From Holophagales bacterium UBA5704 (GTDB taxonomy: Bacteria > Acidobacteriota > Thermoanaerobaculia > Multivoradales > UBA5704), in contig DIHE01000160.1 of NCBI GenBank assembly GCA_002420005.1, positions 35,170 through 99,169 on the forward strand: a stretch of 64,000 nucleotides of DNA, read 5' to 3'. Position numbers and translations under genes: made by a program. Positions 35,456 through 44,228 of the stretch are shown here, piece after piece; position 1 is the first letter of the stretch; each line of letters begins with the position of its first letter. The notes beneath the pieces are model-generated. The model was not told the origin of the DNA. It saw only the letters and a list, made by a program, of their open reading frames with translations, and searched no databases.

Positions 35456-38400
35456 ATGAAGCTCGACCGTTCCTGGACCCACAAACGCGAGCACCAGCTC
35501 CTGACGAAGCAGCTCATCGGCTGCTCAGGCGCCGCCTTCCGTGCCGCGGTGCTCCCTCTCCTGCGCGCTGCGATCCATGAGTCCGCTCTCGGTTGGCGGC
35601 CGGTCGAGATCCCCGAGATTGGGGAGGATCACATCGTCTGGCGATCCGGCGAAAGCACGCCGCTCGTCACCGCCTGCCTCGCCTTCTCCTGGCCCGAGCT
35701 GGGGGAGCAGGAGATCCGCAAGGTCCGGGAGGGGATCCGCCGGTTCGCCGGCTCTGCCATCCAGACGGAGCACTATCTCCTCCTGCACAACGGCGAAAGC
35801 CGCAGCCGCGAGGCCCGTGAAGCGATTGCAGCGGAGCTCCAGGGGCTGATCACCACCTCCCGGGTGGCTCACGCCGAGTCCTGGGATCGGCAGCGCCTTC
35901 TGGGCAAGGCTTTCAACGGCATGCTACGCCACGCCCGGGAATCTCTTCAAAAGACAAACCTCTCGACGGCGCCGCTCGAAGCTCTGAGGAGACAGGCAGG
36001 TTTCGTTCCGCTCGAGGAGGTCCCCTGCGGCCTCTCGCTCCTGCGGTTCAATCAGCACCAACTGTGCGAGGTGGTGCCACTACCGCAGGAGCTGCTCGAC
36101 CCGGCGACGGCGATCCTCGATCCCGAGGGAGAGCTCCTGACGCTCGTCACCGGCGAGTTCGGCCTGGGCAAGACGACGGCCATGGCTCGCGCCGTGGTTC
36201 GCGAGAGCCGTCCCATCCTGTACGTCGCGGGAGCCCGGATCTCGAAGGAGACGTCCGGCAAGAAAGACTTTCTCCAGCAGTGCATCGATTTGGAGCAGCT
36301 GTTCTCGGGCTTTCCCGCCGAGGACCACCCGACTCTCGAAAAGCTGGCCCGGGCGGTCATCGAGTACCTTCTCCAGGACCCGGAATCCCAGACGCTGGTG
36401 ATCATCGACGGTCTCGATGAATCAGCCTTCCTCGCCCGGCGCGGCGGCGGTTTCCAGCAGCTCTTCAACATCCTCCAGGAGATCAGGTCGCCCATCGTCC
36501 TCACGTTGCGCACCGAGCTCTGGGACCGGGGAGCCGAAAGCTTTGCCGCTGCGTTCGGGAAACCGGCCGGACACGGGGAGCTGCGCAACCGAAAGATCCG
36601 GCGGATCGACCTCCTCGCCTGGGGAGACGACCGGATCCGGATGCTGATCCTGCGCCACCGGGAGGCGGCTTCCGATCCGGCCGTCCAGGCACGCCTGGAG
36701 GATCTCGCAGGCCGGCTCGAACGCGGCGAGCTGACCCGTCTCTATGGCGACATCCCTCGGAGGCCTCTCTTCCTCCGTCTCCTTCTGGACACGGTGATGG
36801 AGGAGGGCCTTCCGGCCGCCGGTACCGGGCGTGCCCGGTTGCTCCACGATTGGACGCTCCGGAAGCTTTATCGCGACATCCAGGCTCCGGTTGCCGCGGG
36901 CGGCGCGGGGCGGCTGCCCATCCTGTCCGAGGACGAATCAGAAGCGCGCGCCGTCGAGATCGCCTGGGAGGCCATGCTCGAAGCCGCGGCGGCCATGATC
37001 GAGCCCACCGACGGAGGTCTTGAGCTGACGGCGGACTGCACGTTGGATGCGATCCGCCGTTCCTCTCCGGAGTTGGGTGGGATCGGGGAGCCCCTCGGCA
37101 TCTTCCTGAACAGCCTGTTGCTCTCCGTGGGACCGGTTCCTCACGGCCTCCCCCTGCGGGTCCGTTTCGCCCATCGCGCCTTCCAGGAGTTCTTTCTCGC
37201 CTGGTTCACCCTGGTCCGACCGGGTCGCCTCCCCCCGGGAACACTGCCGGAGCCGGTTCGTGACTGGATCGACCAGATTCAAAAGGAGGGTCTTCTCCAG
37301 TCCCTCTCCACTCCCATCACCGGAATGTCGCCAAGTCCTCCCATGCCCAGAAAATCCATCCCGCCGCCTGACCTGGAGATCCGCGTCCGGATCGTTGATC
37401 GCTTCGGCAAAACGCAGCTGACCTATACCCTGACCTCCTCCACCGGTGTGGTTCCCTTCACCCACCACGAGATCGCCGGCCCGGTTCTCCAGACTAGCCC
37501 CGAGGAGCTCCATCGGGGCTTTCTTCAGCACATCGAGCAATTGGGAACCGGCCGTGATCTCGGAGGCACGCTCGTCCTGCGCGACGAGGTGGACCGCAAG
37601 CTCATCGGGATCGGGCGCGACCTCTGGCGCCAACTGTTCTCCCCGGAGATGCGCCAAGCCTACCGGACCTTCCGCTCGAAGGTTCACTCTCTGCTCATCG
37701 TCTCGGATGAGCCCTGGATCCCATGGGAGATGGTGAAACCCTTTGAGGACGAGGGGGAGCCACTCGACGACCCGTTCTTTGCAGAGCAGTTCGAGCTCGC
37801 CCGGTGGCTGGCGGGGACGCGCTCCCCTTCCGTGGACATCGGCGTCCAAGAGCTGGCCTGCATCACAGGGCGAGACCTCCTGCCCTTGGCGCCACAAGAA
37901 AAGGCCCTGGTCACCAGTCTGGCCACCTCACGACAGGGAGTCCGTGACGCGACTCCCCCCATGCCGAGCGTAAGGGCTCTGACGACGCTTCTCGAACGGG
38001 GCGGCCTCGGGCTCCTCCACTTCGCCCAGCACGGGACCTTCGATCCGGCTCAGCCGAACGAAGCCGGGCTTCCCCTCGTCGACGGCTCCGTTTTTCGGCC
38101 CTCCGACCTCCATGGACCCATTCAGACACAGGTCAGCAAGGATAGACCTCTGGTCGTCCTGAATGCTTGCGGCTCCGGCCGGCAGGGCTGGAGCTGGGCG
38201 GGTCTGAGCGGCTGGGCCGACCGCTGGGTCCGCGGCTGCGGCTGCGGTGCCTTCATCGGTCCTCTCTGGCAGGTTCGCGACTCCGCAGCCTTCGCTTTCT
38301 CCCGAGGCCTCTACGATGCACTGGCCCGTGGAGAGACCCTGGGCAAGGCCGCTCAGGAAGCCCGCCGGGCGGCACGAGAGGCGACACCGGGAGAGCCGAG

Positions 38401-38986
38401 CTGGCTGGCCTACACGGTGTATGGCCATCCCAATGCGCGCGTGCTGCTCGGGGAGGCACCCTTGAGCGATTCGGCGGAGATGCCGGGAACCGAGTTATCG
38501 AGCCCGCCTCCACCTCCACCGCCGACACCACAACAAACTGTGCCCGCGGCGTCAGCAAGCCTCCGCATCAAGAAGCGCTTCTCCGATCTGGATCGCGACA
38601 GGTTCGTCGAAGAGGCCTTCAACCTCATGGCAACATTCTTCGAGACCTCTCTCGGCCAGCTCGAACAACAGCACGCCGCTGTCGAGACACGCTTTCGTCG
38701 GATCGACCGGGACCATTTCGATGCAGCGATCTACGTTCATGGCAAGAAGGAGAGCTCGTGCCGCATCTGGCTGGCCAAGGGGCACATAGGGGACATTGCC
38801 TATTTCGCCAACGACTCGGGAATGGACAACAGCTACAACGAGGCCCTGAGAACCGAGGACGACGGATATGCCATGTGGCTCAGGCCGCTCGGCCTGCAAA
38901 TGTTCAACCCGCGAAGGCGAGACCTGCTTGCCCCCCACGAAGCCGCGGAGTACTTCTGGTCGATGCTCATCGAGCGGCTGCAGTAG
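35456..38986 (+). CDS. NACHT-CHAT STAND fusion with conserved C-terminal module (paralogous CHAT module 3)
   Basis: An 1176-residue protein. The N-terminal region (1-200) is unassigned; parts such as TACLAFSWP look like a degenerate nuclease-type fold. A NACHT NTPase follows at about 225-560, with Walker A GEFGLGKTT at 233-241 and the acidic Walker B VIIDGLDES at 315-323. A helical region with FAHRAFQEFF precedes a CHAT domain at 630-1020 (His859 in FAQHG, Cys905 in NACGSG), co-linear with the other two paralogous modules. After a poly-Pro linker, residues 1040-1176 form a module I recall from the C-termini of bacterial TIR proteins (DDGYAMWLRPLG, EYFWSMLIERLQ). An internal ATG at 37343 begins exactly where the CHAT paralogs begin. 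Confidence 0.85.
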   Translation: MKLDRSWTHKREHQLLTKQLIGCSGAAFRAAVLPLLRAAIHESALGWRPVEIPEIGEDHIVWRSGESTPLVTACLAFSWPELGEQEIRKVREGIRRFAGSAIQTEHYLLLHNGESRSREAREAIAAELQGLITTSRVAHAESWDRQRLLGKAFNGMLRHARESLQKTNLSTAPLEALRRQAGFVPLEEVPCGLSLLRFNQHQLCEVVPLPQELLDPATAILDPEGELLTLVTGEFGLGKTTAMARAVVRESRPILYVAGARISKETSGKKDFLQQCIDLEQLFSGFPAEDHPTLEKLARAVIEYLLQDPESQTLVIIDGLDESAFLARRGGGFQQLFNILQEIRSPIVLTLRTELWDRGAESFAAAFGKPAGHGELRNRKIRRIDLLAWGDDRIRMLILRHREAASDPAVQARLEDLAGRLERGELTRLYGDIPRRPLFLRLLLDTVMEEGLPAAGTGRARLLHDWTLRKLYRDIQAPVAAGGAGRLPILSEDESEARAVEIAWEAMLEAAAAMIEPTDGGLELTADCTLDAIRRSSPELGGIGEPLGIFLNSLLLSVGPVPHGLPLRVRFAHRAFQEFFLAWFTLVRPGRLPPGTLPEPVRDWIDQIQKEGLLQSLSTPITGMSPSPPMPRKSIPPPDLEIRVRIVDRFGKTQLTYTLTSSTGVVPFTHHEIAGPVLQTSPEELHRGFLQHIEQLGTGRDLGGTLVLRDEVDRKLIGIGRDLWRQLFSPEMRQAYRTFRSKVHSLLIVSDEPWIPWEMVKPFEDEGEPLDDPFFAEQFELARWLAGTRSPSVDIGVQELACITGRDLLPLAPQEKALVTSLATSRQGVRDATPPMPSVRALTTLLERGGLGLLHFAQHGTFDPAQPNEAGLPLVDGSVFRPSDLHGPIQTQVSKDRPLVVLNACGSGRQGWSWAGLSGWADRWVRGCGCGAFIGPLWQVRDSAAFAFSRGLYDALARGETLGKAAQEARRAAREATPGEPSWLAYTVYGHPNARVLLGEAPLSDSAEMPGTELSSPPPPPPPTPQQTVPAASASLRIKKRFSDLDRDRFVEEAFNLMATFFETSLGQLEQQHAAVETRFRRIDRDHFDAAIYVHGKKESSCRIWLAKGHIGDIAYFANDSGMDNSYNEALRTEDDGYAMWLRPLGLQMFNPRRRDLLAPHEAAEYFWSMLIERLQ

Positions 38987-39043
38987 TGCCGGGGGGCTTC
39001 CTCTCCGATTGAGGAGCAATCGCACAACCCTCTCCCCCCGGCA
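38987..39043. terminator. Long inverted repeat between convergent genes
   Basis: TGCCGGGGGG at 38987-38996 pairs perfectly with CCCCCCGGCA at 39034-39043, directly after the NACHT-CHAT stop. A smaller inner stem, GATTG / CAATC, lies in the loop. The structure would serve both the NACHT-CHAT gene and the convergent channel-like gene. Confidence 0.5.
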
Positions 39044-39065
39044 CCCGGCCGATGATCCGCAAGGC

Positions 39066-40178
39066 CTACCGCGCCAGCCCGGCCCAAGGAAGCAGGGCGT
39101 TGATCGTCACCAGCCCGGTCGCGAAGAGGAGGAAGGAAACGCGGTCGAATCGCCGGGAGAGCGCGAGGTCGCCCCGGATGTCGTAGATATGGAGCGAGAT
39201 GGTCGACTGCAGGATGGTCAGGAAGATGGTGATCATCCCGACGCCGTTGACCATGTCGAGGAGCGTCATGGTGCCGCCATCCGGGACCAGCGAGGCGGAG
39301 AGCAGCGTGTTGGCGACGGCACCGAAGAAGCCGCCGACGCCCAGGCCGAAGCGCGGATCGACGTCTGTCGGCTTGATGAAGAAGGCGAGCAGGGCGATGG
39401 CGATGGCCGCGAACAGCCCGACGAACACCTTCGAGTACGTCCCCAGCCCGGGACGGCCATTCCAGATTCCGTAGATCAACTGCGAGTACGTCTCGCGGCT
39501 GTCGGCCGGCAGGCGTGGATCTCCGAACGTGGTCTTGTAGGTGTGCGGCTTCACCACCATGTCCGACTTGAGCACGACGTAGCCCGGCATCTTGACCCGC
39601 GAGCTGATGTTCGAGGCCTCCGCATCCGCCACGTACTCCATCTCCCTCCAGGGCAAGACGCCGTCCTCGATCGACAAGGTCAACAGATGGTCGTCCACCG
39701 GAAAGCGGGAGGGGTTGAAGAACTTGGTGATCTGGGCCTTCACCAGGTAGCGGACGTAGCGCTCGCCGTTGATCACCTCGTCGTTCAGCTTCACTTTGGA
39801 GAGGATCTCGCCCTCCACCACGTTGAAGGTCTCTCCCGGGTTGATGTCGTCGCCGGTCCAGCGGAACCAGATGTAGAAGACCGGCGTCCAGCTGGCGTCC
39901 AGGATCGAGATGGACGCGATGTTGTCCACGTACATGCCGACCGTGACCTTGCGGGGGTTCGCGCCGGCCGGCAACGTGTCCTCGGCCGCGGTCTTTCCGG
40001 GCTCGACGCCTTTCGGGTCGAAGCGGGCCTTGTGCCGGGCGACGGCATCCAGGCGCAGCTGGTTGACCGTCCGGACGGTGTACAGCCCCAGGCCGAGGAA
40101 GAGAAGGATGATCGCGAGGCTCCAGAGGAGGAGAAACCTCCTCCCGCCGGCGGTGAGGGGAAGATCCGGTGCGTCCAT
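39066..40178 (-). CDS. Pentameric ligand-gated channel-like membrane protein
   Basis: A 370-residue protein. An N-terminal membrane segment (about 13-34) is followed by a beta-rich extracytoplasmic domain (about 75-215). This has VTVGMYVDNIASISILD and a RFPVDDHLLTLSIED element that sits where Cys-loop receptors have their F-P-x-D loop. Four hydrophobic segments (about 250-268, 279-298, 304-330, 345-366) follow, the expected M1-M4 number for a pLGIC. The acidic site and loop cysteines of animal receptors are absent, as in other bacterial homologs. The ligand and ion are unknown. The ATG at 40178 gives the first helix; longer frames add unlikely sequence. Confidence 0.55.
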   Translation of the reverse strand: MDAPDLPLTAGGRRFLLLWSLAIILLFLGLGLYTVRTVNQLRLDAVARHKARFDPKGVEPGKTAAEDTLPAGANPRKVTVGMYVDNIASISILDASWTPVFYIWFRWTGDDINPGETFNVVEGEILSKVKLNDEVINGERYVRYLVKAQITKFFNPSRFPVDDHLLTLSIEDGVLPWREMEYVADAEASNISSRVKMPGYVVLKSDMVVKPHTYKTTFGDPRLPADSRETYSQLIYGIWNGRPGLGTYSKVFVGLFAAIAIALLAFFIKPTDVDPRFGLGVGGFFGAVANTLLSASLVPDGGTMTLLDMVNGVGMITIFLTILQSTISLHIYDIRGDLALSRRFDRVSFLLFATGLVTINALLPWAGLAR

Positions 40179-40320
40179 GGCCGAGCCGATCCTTTCCGAG
40201 AAGAGCTGCAACTCTTGCAACTTGTGCCGTGATGCGATCCGGATTGTAAGGTCTCTCGGCCCTCCGAGACTACCCAGGACAGAAGCGGGACCCTGAACGT
40301 CCTGCGAGGAGGTTTCGGAG

Positions 40321-41787
40321 ATGGTCCGCAACACCTGTTTGTTCCGCTCCGCCCGCCGGAGCGTCCTGCTGTGTCTGGCTGCCCTCGCCCTCGCGAGCAG
40401 CGCCTCGGCCGCCTCCCTGCGCCGCATCGCTCTCGAGCCCTGTCATCTGAAGGACTTCGAGGAAGAGGTCCGGTGCGGCGTCCTGGAGGTCCCGGAGGAC
40501 CGCCAGACCCGCACCGGACGCACGATCGAGCTGCACGTCGCCGTGCTGCCGGCGGTACGCCCCGAGAGCGCGCCCGATCCGCTGTTCATCCTGGCGGGTG
40601 GCCCCGGCCAGGGAGCGCGCAACTATGGGCGATTCGTCCAGGCCGCCTTCAAGGACGTGCGGCGCACCCGCGATGTCGTGCTCGTGGACGTTCGCGGAAC
40701 GGGTGCCTCGAACCCGCTCGATTGTGCGCCCCGCGATCCTCTCGCCCTCCTGGGCGGTGGCGCGCTCGACCTGGCGCCCTGTCTCGCGAGTCTCCCGGGC
40801 GACCCGCGCTTCTATACCACCGAGCCGATCGCGGACGACCTCGACGACGTGCGCGCCGCCCTCGGCTACCGGCAGATCAACCTGTGGGGCGGTTCCTATG
40901 GCACCCGCACCGCCCTGGTCTACGCCCGGCGCCATGCCGCGAACGTGCGCACCCTGGTGCTCGACGGCGCCGTGCCCTTCGAGATCACGCTGCCGCTCTA
41001 CAACGCCCAGGGTGCCCAGCGGGCGCTCGACCGCCTGGTGGCGGACTGCGCGACCGATCCGGTCTGCCATCGCGCCTTCCCCCGTCTTGCGGAGGAGATC
41101 CAGGCGGTCCTCGCCCGGCTCGGCCGGACGCCGGCCCGGGTGAGCCTCCGGCATCCGCGAACCGGCCGGCCCATGGAGCTGACCCTCTCGCGGAGCGCGT
41201 TCGCCTCCGGCCTCCGCGGTGTGCTCTACGTGCCGGAGCACGCCAGTCTCGTCCCCTACATGGTCCATGCCGCCGCGCAAGGAGACTTCGCTCCCTTCGC
41301 CGCCCTCAGCCTGGAGACGGCGGCCTGGTCGACCGAGACGATGAGCCTCGGCATGACCCTCTCCGTGCTCTGCGCCGAGGACGTCCCCCGCATCTCCGAC
41401 GCAGCCGCCGCGCGCGCGGTGGGCGGCACCTTCCTGGGCGGCTCCGAGATCGACACCTGGCGGCAGATGTGCTCCCGGTGGCCACGCGGTCCTCTCCCCG
41501 CCGAGGTGGACCGGGTCCGGCCGCTCCCGTTGCCCGCTCTGATCCTCTCCGGTGATCTCGATCCGGTCACGCCGCCGCGCTGGGGCGAGGTGATGCAGCG
41601 GCACTTCCCCGGCGCCCGGCACGTCGTCGTCCCGGGCACCGGCCACAACACGTCCACCGCCGGCTGTGTGCCGGATCTGATCGCCCGCTTCATCGCCGAC
41701 GGCAACGCCGCGGGGCTCGACGCCTCGTGCGTCGCAAAGATCCGCCGGATTCCCTTCGTCATCGACCCGTCCGGCACCGCCCCCTGA
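40321..41787 (+). CDS. Exported alpha/beta-hydrolase, tripeptidyl-aminopeptidase-like (S33)
   Basis: A 488-residue protein with a signal peptide at 1-30 (ending ASAAS). The alpha/beta-hydrolase fold shows the oxyanion strand FILAGGPGQG, the nucleophile elbow GGSYG (Ser192), the acid in SGDLDPVTPP (Asp414) and His442 in GTGHNT, a complete triad. The C-terminal part matches the TAP-like domain of prolyl or tripeptidyl aminopeptidases, so it probably releases N-terminal peptides outside the cytoplasm. A GGAGG site precedes the ATG. It is the first gene of an operon with an ABC exporter and a sigma factor. Confidence 0.85.
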   Translation: MVRNTCLFRSARRSVLLCLAALALASSASAASLRRIALEPCHLKDFEEEVRCGVLEVPEDRQTRTGRTIELHVAVLPAVRPESAPDPLFILAGGPGQGARNYGRFVQAAFKDVRRTRDVVLVDVRGTGASNPLDCAPRDPLALLGGGALDLAPCLASLPGDPRFYTTEPIADDLDDVRAALGYRQINLWGGSYGTRTALVYARRHAANVRTLVLDGAVPFEITLPLYNAQGAQRALDRLVADCATDPVCHRAFPRLAEEIQAVLARLGRTPARVSLRHPRTGRPMELTLSRSAFASGLRGVLYVPEHASLVPYMVHAAAQGDFAPFAALSLETAAWSTETMSLGMTLSVLCAEDVPRISDAAAARAVGGTFLGGSEIDTWRQMCSRWPRGPLPAEVDRVRPLPLPALILSGDLDPVTPPRWGEVMQRHFPGARHVVVPGTGHNTSTAGCVPDLIARFIADGNAAGLDASCVAKIRRIPFVIDPSGTAP

Positions 41788-41797
41788 GGAGGACCCC

Positions 41798-42532
41798 ATG
41801 ATCGAGGCACAGAACCTTCAGAAACGTTTTGGCACGACCCTCGCTGTGGAGGACGTCTCCTTCACCGCCCGCGACGGCTGCGTCACCGCCCTGCTCGGCC
41901 CCAACGGCGCCGGCAAGACGACGTCGCTGCGCCTGCTCTACGGCCTGTTGCAGCCGGATGGCGGCAAGGCCCTGGTGGATGGCATCGTGGCCGCCGACGA
42001 GCCGCTCGCGGCGCGGCACCGGCTCGGCGTGCTGCCCGATGCGCCCGGGCTCTACGGCCGGCTCACCGCCCGCGAGCACCTGCTCTATGCGGCTCGGCTG
42101 CAGGGGCTCTCCGCCGCCGAGGCGGAGGCGCACACCGCGGCGCTCCTCGCACGGCTCGACATGGGCGGCATCGCCGACCGCCGCAGCGCCGGCTTCTCCC
42201 AGGGTGAGCGCCGCAAAGTCGCCCTCGCCCGGGCGCTTCTCCATGACCCGCAGAACGTGGTGCTCGACGAGCCGACGAACGGGCTCGACGTGCCCGCCAC
42301 GCGGGCGATGCGCAAGACGGTGCGCGAGCTCGCGGACGGCGGCAAGTGCGTGCTGTTCTCCACCCACATCCTGCAGGAGGTCTCGGCGGTGTGCGACCGG
42401 GTGGTGGTCCTCGCCCGCGGCCGGGTGGCGGCCGAGGGGACTCCCGCCGAGCTGCTGGCCCGCACCGGGAAGTCCCATCTGGAGGATGCGTTCGTTCAAC
42501 TGATCGGCACCGAGGAAGGACTGGGAGCATGA
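41798..42532 (+). CDS. ABC transporter ATP-binding protein (NatA-like)
   Basis: A 244-residue ATPase subunit. Walker A GPNGAGKTT is near 32-40, the signature FSQGERRK near 131-138, and Walker B VVLDEPTNGLD near 152-162, followed by a switch His in FSTHIL. The best match is the NatA/CcmA-type exporter family (sodium or drug efflux, or proteins that move membrane permeases). It starts ten bases after the peptidase gene with GAGGA before the ATG and overlaps the permease gene by 4 bases. Confidence 0.9.
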   Translation: MIEAQNLQKRFGTTLAVEDVSFTARDGCVTALLGPNGAGKTTSLRLLYGLLQPDGGKALVDGIVAADEPLAARHRLGVLPDAPGLYGRLTAREHLLYAARLQGLSAAEAEAHTAALLARLDMGGIADRRSAGFSQGERRKVALARALLHDPQNVVLDEPTNGLDVPATRAMRKTVRELADGGKCVLFSTHILQEVSAVCDRVVVLARGRVAAEGTPAELLARTGKSHLEDAFVQLIGTEEGLGA

Positions 42533-43698
42533 CCGCCAAAGCCCTCGCCGTTTTCGCCAAAGAAGCCCTCGACGCGGCGCGCGACCGCCGGTCTCTCACC
42601 TCGGCGCTGAGCTTCGCCCTGTTCGGGCCGCTCGTCCTCGCCCTGGCGCTCACCCTGTCCGCCAAGGGAAGCGACGACGGCCAGCCCCTGGAGCTCGCGG
42701 TGGCCGGCCCCGAAAACGCGCCGTCCCTCGTCCGCTTTCTGGAGCAGAACCACGTGGAGGTGAAGGCCCCTCCCGCCGACGTGGTGGCCGCCGTGCGCCG
42801 CGGAGATCTGAAGGTCGCGCTGCGCATCCCCGCCGGCTACGGCGGAGATTTCCGCGCCTCCAGGCCGGCCCGGGTGGAGCTTATTCACGATGCCTCGCGG
42901 CTCGGTGCGCGCACCCCGGTGCGGCGGCTGGAGCGGCTCCTCGAACGCTACGAGGCGCGGGTCGCCGGCCAGCGGCTGAGCGCGCGCGGCGTGAGCCCGC
43001 AAATCATCCGGCCGCTCCAGGTGGAGGCGCGCGACCTGTCGACCACCGCCTCCCGCGCCGCCCTGGCCCTCGCCACCCTGCCCATCTTCCTGCTCATGGC
43101 CACCTTCCTCGGCGGCATGAACGTGGCGATCGACACCACGGCCGGCGAGCGCGAACGGGGCTCACTCGAAAGCCTGCTCGTCCACGCCGTGCCGCGGCGC
43201 GATCTGGTGCTCGGCAAGTGGATGGCCGCGGTGGCCTTCAACCTCCTCTCCGTGGCACTGACGCTTCTCCTCTCCTTCCTTGTGCTGCGCTGGGACCGGC
43301 TGCAAAAGACGGACGTCCCGGTGTCCCTGAGCGTCGACGGCGCCCTGCGCTTCCTGCTCCTCCTCCTGCCACTGGCGCTCCTCGCCCCGGCGCTCCAGAT
43401 GCTCCTCGCCCTCTTCGCGCGGAGCTTCAAGGAGGCGCAGACCCAGCTGTCCCTCCTGATGCTCCTGCCGATGGTGCCGGGCCTGCTTCTCTCCTTCCAG
43501 AGCTTCGAGGCACAACCGTGGATGCGGATCGTGCCCATCCTGGCGGAGCAGATCCTGATGCGCGACCTGCTCTACGGGCAAACCCTCGCCGTCTCCACCC
43601 AGGTGCTCACCGCGGGAGCGACGCTCGCCTTCACCGCGCTCTGCCTCGGCGCCACCACGAGACTGTTGCATCATGAGCGGATCGTCCTCGGGCGCTGA
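42529..43698 (+). CDS. ABC transporter permease (NatB-like)
   Basis: A 389-residue membrane subunit of the ABC-2 class. The first helix (about 24-43) is followed by a large extracytoplasmic domain (about 50-175) and then five or six helices from about 185 to 385. The NatB-like motif NVAIDTTAGERERGSLESLL lies after the second helix. It pairs with the ATPase through an ATGA overlap at 42529. The substrate is unknown. Confidence 0.85.
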   Translation: MTAKALAVFAKEALDAARDRRSLTSALSFALFGPLVLALALTLSAKGSDDGQPLELAVAGPENAPSLVRFLEQNHVEVKAPPADVVAAVRRGDLKVALRIPAGYGGDFRASRPARVELIHDASRLGARTPVRRLERLLERYEARVAGQRLSARGVSPQIIRPLQVEARDLSTTASRAALALATLPIFLLMATFLGGMNVAIDTTAGERERGSLESLLVHAVPRRDLVLGKWMAAVAFNLLSVALTLLLSFLVLRWDRLQKTDVPVSLSVDGALRFLLLLLPLALLAPALQMLLALFARSFKEAQTQLSLLMLLPMVPGLLLSFQSFEAQPWMRIVPILAEQILMRDLLYGQTLAVSTQVLTAGATLAFTALCLGATTRLLHHERIVLGR

Positions 43699-43709
43699 GG
43701 GAGGTTCTC

Positions 43710-44228
43710 GTGGCGGGTGACCTGGAGCAGCGGTTCGACCGGATCTTGCGCGAGCACGGCCCCGCCCTGCGCCGGGTGGCCGCCGCCTATGAGGCGGATC
43801 CCGCGCGGCGGGAAGATCTGCTGCAGGAGATCTGCCTCGCCCTCTGGAAGGCCCTCCCCGGCTTTCGCGAGGAGGCCTCGGAGCGCACGTTCGCCTTCCG
43901 CATCGCCCACAACCGCGGCCTCACCCACGGCTGGCGGGCGCGCGGTACGGCGGTGCCGGCCGATCTGGAGGAGGCGCAAGAGCTGGCCGATCCGCGCCTC
44001 GATCCGGAGAGCGCCCTCCACGCCGGAGAACGCCGGGATCGGCTGCGGGAGGCGGTGTACCGTCTCCCGTTCGCCGCCCGCCAGGTGGTGGTGCTCAGCC
44101 TCGAGGGCATGAGCCAGAGAGAGATCGGCGAAGTCCTGGGAATCACCGAGAACAACGTCGCCGTCCGCCTGACCCGTGCGCGCAAGCTGCTGCGCCAGGC
44201 GTTGGCGGCCACAGGGGGACCGCAATGA
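43710..44228 (+). CDS. ECF-type RNA polymerase sigma factor
   Basis: A 172-residue sigma-70 family factor with only regions 2 and 4. Region 2 contains DLLQEICLALWKALPGF (about 36-52). Region 4 has the helix-turn-helix SQREIGEVLGITENNVAVRLTRARKLL near 134-161. The GTG start at 43710 has GGGAGG eight bases upstream. It overlaps the next gene by 4 bases, as sigma/anti-sigma pairs do, and may direct transcription of this operon (inference). Confidence 0.88.
   Translation: MAGDLEQRFDRILREHGPALRRVAAAYEADPARREDLLQEICLALWKALPGFREEASERTFAFRIAHNRGLTHGWRARGTAVPADLEEAQELADPRLDPESALHAGERRDRLREAVYRLPFAARQVVVLSLEGMSQREIGEVLGITENNVAVRLTRARKLLRQALAATGGPQ

Noticed and set aside
40270..41799. 509-codon open frame on the minus strand
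   Set aside because: Antisense to the S33 peptidase gene, which has a signal peptide, a full catalytic triad and a ribosome site.
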